31,332 nucleotides of DNA from NCBI GenBank assembly GCA_964348225.1, contig CAYGBM010000011.1, positions 1 through 31,332 on the forward strand. The letters are read 5' to 3'. The translations under genes were made by a program, and so were the position numbers. Source of the DNA: CAYGBM01 sp964348225. Lineage in GTDB: Bacteria; Patescibacteriota; Minisyncoccia; Minisyncoccales; CG1-02-41-26. The number at the start of each line of letters is the position of its first letter. Within the stretch, counting starts at the first letter, position 1. Below, in pieces: positions 29,101-31,332 of the stretch. The notes below the pieces were generated by a model. That model was given only the letters and a program-made list of their open reading frames with translations. It was not told where the DNA came from and made no database searches.

Positions 29101-31332
29101 TGTGTAGGTATCGCCTGCTCCATTGACTTTGATTCTCACTTGCTTGCCAGACCCTATGTTTGTTGAGCCTTCGTCAGTGTAGACTGTGCCAGAGATAGTA
29201 ACGCCAGCAACAACAGCTGAGGTTGCTGTAAAATAATCGGTTTGGAACAAGGCATTGCCGCTCTCTTGGTATACTCTCCAGTATGTCCAGTTTTCAGAGT
29301 CATAATATTCATTAACGCTTGAGGTTATTGAAGAGGTGGCAGTGCAATCCGTGCTCGTGGTACAGCTTGTGTTGGTGGCAGCACCCTCCCAAGCATTGGT
29401 TGAGCCGAAGCGATAAACCTCTAACTTCAGGTTGTTTGAGGCAGCACCTATGCTTGATTGTCCATTCCATTCAGCATCTATCTGGCTAATAGTACCTGAT
29501 AGCTTTTCTGCAAAGTAGAAATAGGGTGAGGAGGTGGATTTGGCACCCATATATAGGTAGGCTGCTCCTCTGTCAGTGCCAGCTACGTTAGACAGGCTTG
29601 CTCCAACTATTATATCGCTGTAACCGTCGTTATTGATGTCGCCTGAAGAAACAGACCTGCCGAAATTAGCCCAATCATCTGTGCCTGAGTATTTTAAATA
29701 AATGTCATAGGTAGTGGTACCAGACATTGCCAAATAACCATAGTAAATAAAAGCTGCGCCTCTATCAGTGCCAACATCATAGCTAGAGCTGTGTGAACCA
29801 ACCACTACATCGTCGTAACCATCAGCGTTGATATCGCCAAATCGAGAAATAGAGTAGCCAAAATAAGCATTATCATCTGTGCCTGGGTACTTGAGATAAA
29901 CATCATAGGTTGAAGTAACGGCCATAGTGGATGAGCCATAATAAACAAAGGCAGCTCCCCTATCAGTGCCAGTATCATAGTCAGACTGATATGCTCCAAC
30001 CACTACATCATTGTAGCCGTCTCCATTGATATCGCCAGCTTGCGAGATAGAGTAGCCAAATTGAGCACCACCATCAGTGCCTGGATACCCAAGATAAATG
30101 CCATAAGTACTGGTAGCTGGCATGCTAGATGAGCCATAGTATATAAAAGCTGCTCCGGTGCTTGTACCGCTAATGTCAGAACCATAGGCTCCAGCTATTA
30201 CATCTTGGTAGCCGTCGCTATTAACATCGCCGGCTCCAGAGACTGAACAGCCAAAATAAGCATTATTGTCTGCGACTGGGTATTTTAAATAAACATTGTG
30301 GGTTGAGGTTACGGACATTGTAGAACTTCCGTAATACACGAAAGCAGCTCCTCGGTTAGTGCCAACATCATAGTCAGAATAGCTTGCTCCAACCACCACA
30401 TCGTCATAGCCATCATCGTTAACATCGCCAGCTTGGGAAACAGAGACGCCAAAATAAGCCGTATCATCTGTACCTGGATACTTAAGATAAATGTCGTAGG
30501 TAACAGTAGCTGGCATAGTGGATGACCCATAATATATAAAGGCAGCTCCTCTGTCAGTGCCAGTATCATAGTCAGACTGATATGCTCCAACCACTACATC
30601 ATAATAGCCGTCAGCATTAACATCACCGGCTTGGGAAACAGACGAGCCAAAACGGGCACCATCATCTGTGCCAGGATATTCTAAATAGACGTCAGGGGTT
30701 GTGTTGGGTGTTGTGCCGCCAAAGTAAATCCAGGCTGCACCAGTAGTTGCTGTTTTGGAAGAATCGTAATACTGGTAAGCACCGACTATGATGTCTTCAA
30801 ATCCATCGCCGTTGACATCACCAGCTTGAGAAACCGAATAGCCAAAATAGGCATTGTCATTATCTGAAGGATATTCAAAATACTTGTCGCTTGTAGAAGT
30901 AGCTGGCATATTCCTGCCGCCCCAGTATATAAAGGCTGCTCCAGCATCAGAGTTGCCGCTGATATCAGAGTAATAAGCTCCCACCAGGGCATCATCATAG
31001 CCATCACTGTTGAAGTCGCCAGAAGAGACTGAGTTGCCAAACTGGGCACCATCTGTTCCCGGATATTCTAAATAAACATCTCTTGAAGTGGTTGCTGCTA
31101 AAGAAGAGCTTCCGTAATAGATAAAGGCTGCTCCAGCATTAGTAGCATTGATATCAGACGAAGGAAGTCCCACCAGGGCATCATCATATCCATCTTTGTT
31201 AAAGTCGCCAGAGGAGACTGACTTGCCAAGCTGGGCACCATCTGTTCCCGGATATTCTAAATAAACATCTCTTGAGGTGGTTGCTGCCAGAGAAGAACTT
31301 CCATAATAAATAAAGGCTGCTCCTGCAGAATT
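26122..31332 (-). CDS. Giant secreted FG-GAP/integrin-like repeat protein, 5' end outside window
   Basis: At least 1,736 residues; the frame is open to the right edge, so the start and signal peptide lie outside. Nine complete FG-GAP repeats of about 60 residues come first (DNA 29530-31332), each with a calcium-type loop such as GDVNGDGFEDIIVG and the GAAFIYYGSS strand. Next are a module with EWNGQSS and a carboxypeptidase-regulatory-like Ig domain (VAGVTISGTVYTDEG), then four repeats of about 75 residues (27740-28700) with the pattern GGTFN..SGTV.F...FYN..FN...GGWTI...NNFTIT. A threonine/serine-rich region with cysteine pairs follows, and then the C-terminal ITYKVSVSRTQTAAADYNTTIEYI, resembling a WxL-like ending. 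Probably an adhesin or surface scaffold. Confidence 0.85.
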   Translation of the reverse strand, partial: NSAGAAFIYYGSSSLAATTSRDVYLEYPGTDGAQLGKSVSSGDFNKDGYDDALVGLPSSDINATNAGAAFIYYGSSSLAATTSRDVYLEYPGTDGAQFGNSVSSGDFNSDGYDDALVGAYYSDISGNSDAGAAFIYWGGRNMPATSTSDKYFEYPSDNDNAYFGYSVSQAGDVNGDGFEDIIVGAYQYYDSSKTATTGAAWIYFGGTTPNTTPDVYLEYPGTDDGARFGSSVSQAGDVNADGYYDVVVGAYQSDYDTGTDRGAAFIYYGSSTMPATVTYDIYLKYPGTDDTAYFGVSVSQAGDVNDDGYDDVVVGASYSDYDVGTNRGAAFVYYGSSTMSVTSTHNVYLKYPVADNNAYFGCSVSGAGDVNSDGYQDVIAGAYGSDISGTSTGAAFIYYGSSSMPATSTYGIYLGYPGTDGGAQFGYSISQAGDINGDGYNDVVVGAYQSDYDTGTDRGAAFVYYGSSTMAVTSTYDVYLKYPGTDDNAYFGYSISRFGDINADGYDDVVVGSHSSSYDVGTDRGAAFIYYGYLAMSGTTTYDIYLKYSGTDDWANFGRSVSSGDINNDGYSDIIVGASLSNVAGTDRGAAYLYMGAKSTSSPYFYFAEKLSGTISQIDAEWNGQSSIGAASNNLKLEVYRFGSTNAWEGAATNTSCTTSTDCTATSSITSSVNEYYDSENWTYWRVYQESGNALFQTDYFTATSAVVAGVTISGTVYTDEGSTNIGSGKQVRIKVNGAGDTYTTTTDSNGDYSISDVIIGSIGDVITVYLDGPTTTERAVTVDIASSTSNNITDLDLYQNHIIVKHETAGPITVANLDQYDFEDDPDILFTASSTEATLSASSTFATELYIPTNMTFQTGGAGGAISLSDIDINGTFTATGTQTISVSCNGTTSEMSCWDATGGTFNSASSTVSFTSTSTGETITVNGNPFWNLTFNGSGGGWEFADTNATTTNNFTITQGTVTSTSGTLIVGGDFDASGGTFNHNSGTVKLVAGTLGKTVNPGISSFYNLEFNNSSGGWTISSDNATTINNFTITAGAATSATNTLAVGGDFNVSGGTFNNASGTVLFNATSGSKTITTGGTANPFYNVEFNGAGGWTFASGNHDVDNDFTITQGTVTSTGDTLYIAGSWTNNGGTFNASSGTVYFDAPSTGKTINASTSPFYNITFNNGSGGWTITADATSSNNWTITSAAAFVATTSVTIEVQGLYIIADTVPSTTDFATSSVLNLNSSSTYTVGSKNQATEVYGTLKVGANTDIRMWNSSATTSYDVDSSGSLYSQDHAASDGSLHVWGDYHTTSTDYCSYATDFDGTAVTRQCQATINSGTSITVDNGAILEIKGGGSSSGDISVVSASVLWDLNNNGTTTIQEATINYLNPASGTITVLNTTLNNEDTPDAATTLNVDWYLGIHVIDKNDTSQNIGNATCTIEEKSTTSKSTIWKHNGSSWGTASTSQTTVTQASGSATGTIPQPNSSGAIRIREYSATSSGTAYYKYNLTIDSLAGFSTYNYYSDYGSKYLTSTSSPETDEDTVIWEGWQRDDIGSMNSPYSCSAGTGDACVNEPPDDGSWYAGMSSDLEFSVDSTTAYFPNLNLLNDLTATATTILYVTSTVGYIIQAFDVAGNEGELTTTTFSIPRWSSDNATPTEWGTNCITNPSYCGFGYTTDDNDLTGGTVDRFATSTNFAGFTSSTEPVADRGAGTWQNEQNIITYKVSVSRTQTAAADYNTTIEYICTAQY
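27740..28700. repeat. Four tandem beta-rich repeats in the giant protein
   Basis: Four units of about 225 bases, each read as GGTFN...SGTV...FYN..FN...GGWTI..., resemble a beta-helix or adhesin stalk. They diverge more than the FG-GAP units, so the expansion is older. Confidence 0.7.
29530..31332. repeat. Tandem DNA repeats encoding nine FG-GAP units
   Basis: About 180-base units recur with high similarity, e.g. two nearly identical blocks near 31000-31160 and 31190-31332. The near-identical neighbours indicate recent duplication or conversion and allow repeat-number variation. Confidence 0.8.

Noticed and set aside
29530..31332. CRISPR-like regular repeats
   Set aside because: The units are about 180 bases, lie in an open frame and encode FG-GAP modules; there are no short identical repeats with unique spacers.

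Overview
The window looks like chromosome from a Patescibacteria/CPR bacterium, most likely of the Parcubacteria group. This rests on the AT-rich sequence, short divergent versions of core genes, a DUF11/cohesin/FG-GAP surface repertoire, a standard genetic code (UGA is used as stop, e.g. at smpB) and many unrelated palindromic hairpins beside and inside genes. The lineage is inferred from gene style, not from a marker tree.

Region 1 (1-12009, minus strand) is mostly core genes. In transcription order it holds argS, ileS, a small basic protein, a structured stretch with three possible mini-ORFs and terminators, recO, a candidate non-coding RNA with a consensus promoter, a DUF11-like membrane protein, glyS, an M16 zinc peptidase and an AI-2E-type transporter cut by the window edge. 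Region 2 (12109-14200, plus strand) is a translation and ribosome-rescue block: smpB, ssrA (tmRNA), infC, rpmI, rplT and a terminator. The smpB stop codon lies inside the tmRNA acceptor stem, so the tag-delivery protein and its RNA are physically fused and run on into the IF3-L35-L20 operon.

Region 3 (14260-31332, minus strand) is a 17-kb cell-surface locus. In transcription order it encodes: a giant secreted protein (over 1,700 residues, 5' end outside the window) with nine FG-GAP/integrin-like repeats and four beta-rich repeats; a DUF916-like protein; a small WxL-like secreted protein; a second DUF916-like protein; a secreted Ig-like protein ending in a complete two-repeat dockerin; four consecutive membrane-anchored cohesin-domain proteins; a small tail-anchored protein; an alkyltransferase of the MGMT family; and two predicted papain-like (C39_2) peptidases. 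From 24692 to 14260 the genes are tightly packed or overlapping, so one long operon is likely. The best candidate for an undescribed system is this locus: a miniature cellulosome-like architecture with several anchored cohesin receptors and one dockerin ligand but no visible glycosidase, next to integrin-like and WxL/DUF916-like surface modules. It could serve attachment to a host cell or polymer.

The second theme is palindromes. At least a dozen perfect or near-perfect inverted repeats of different sequence but similar architecture sit at gene boundaries. Some sit in frame inside argS and ileS, and two are nested three-way-junction structures at gene ends.
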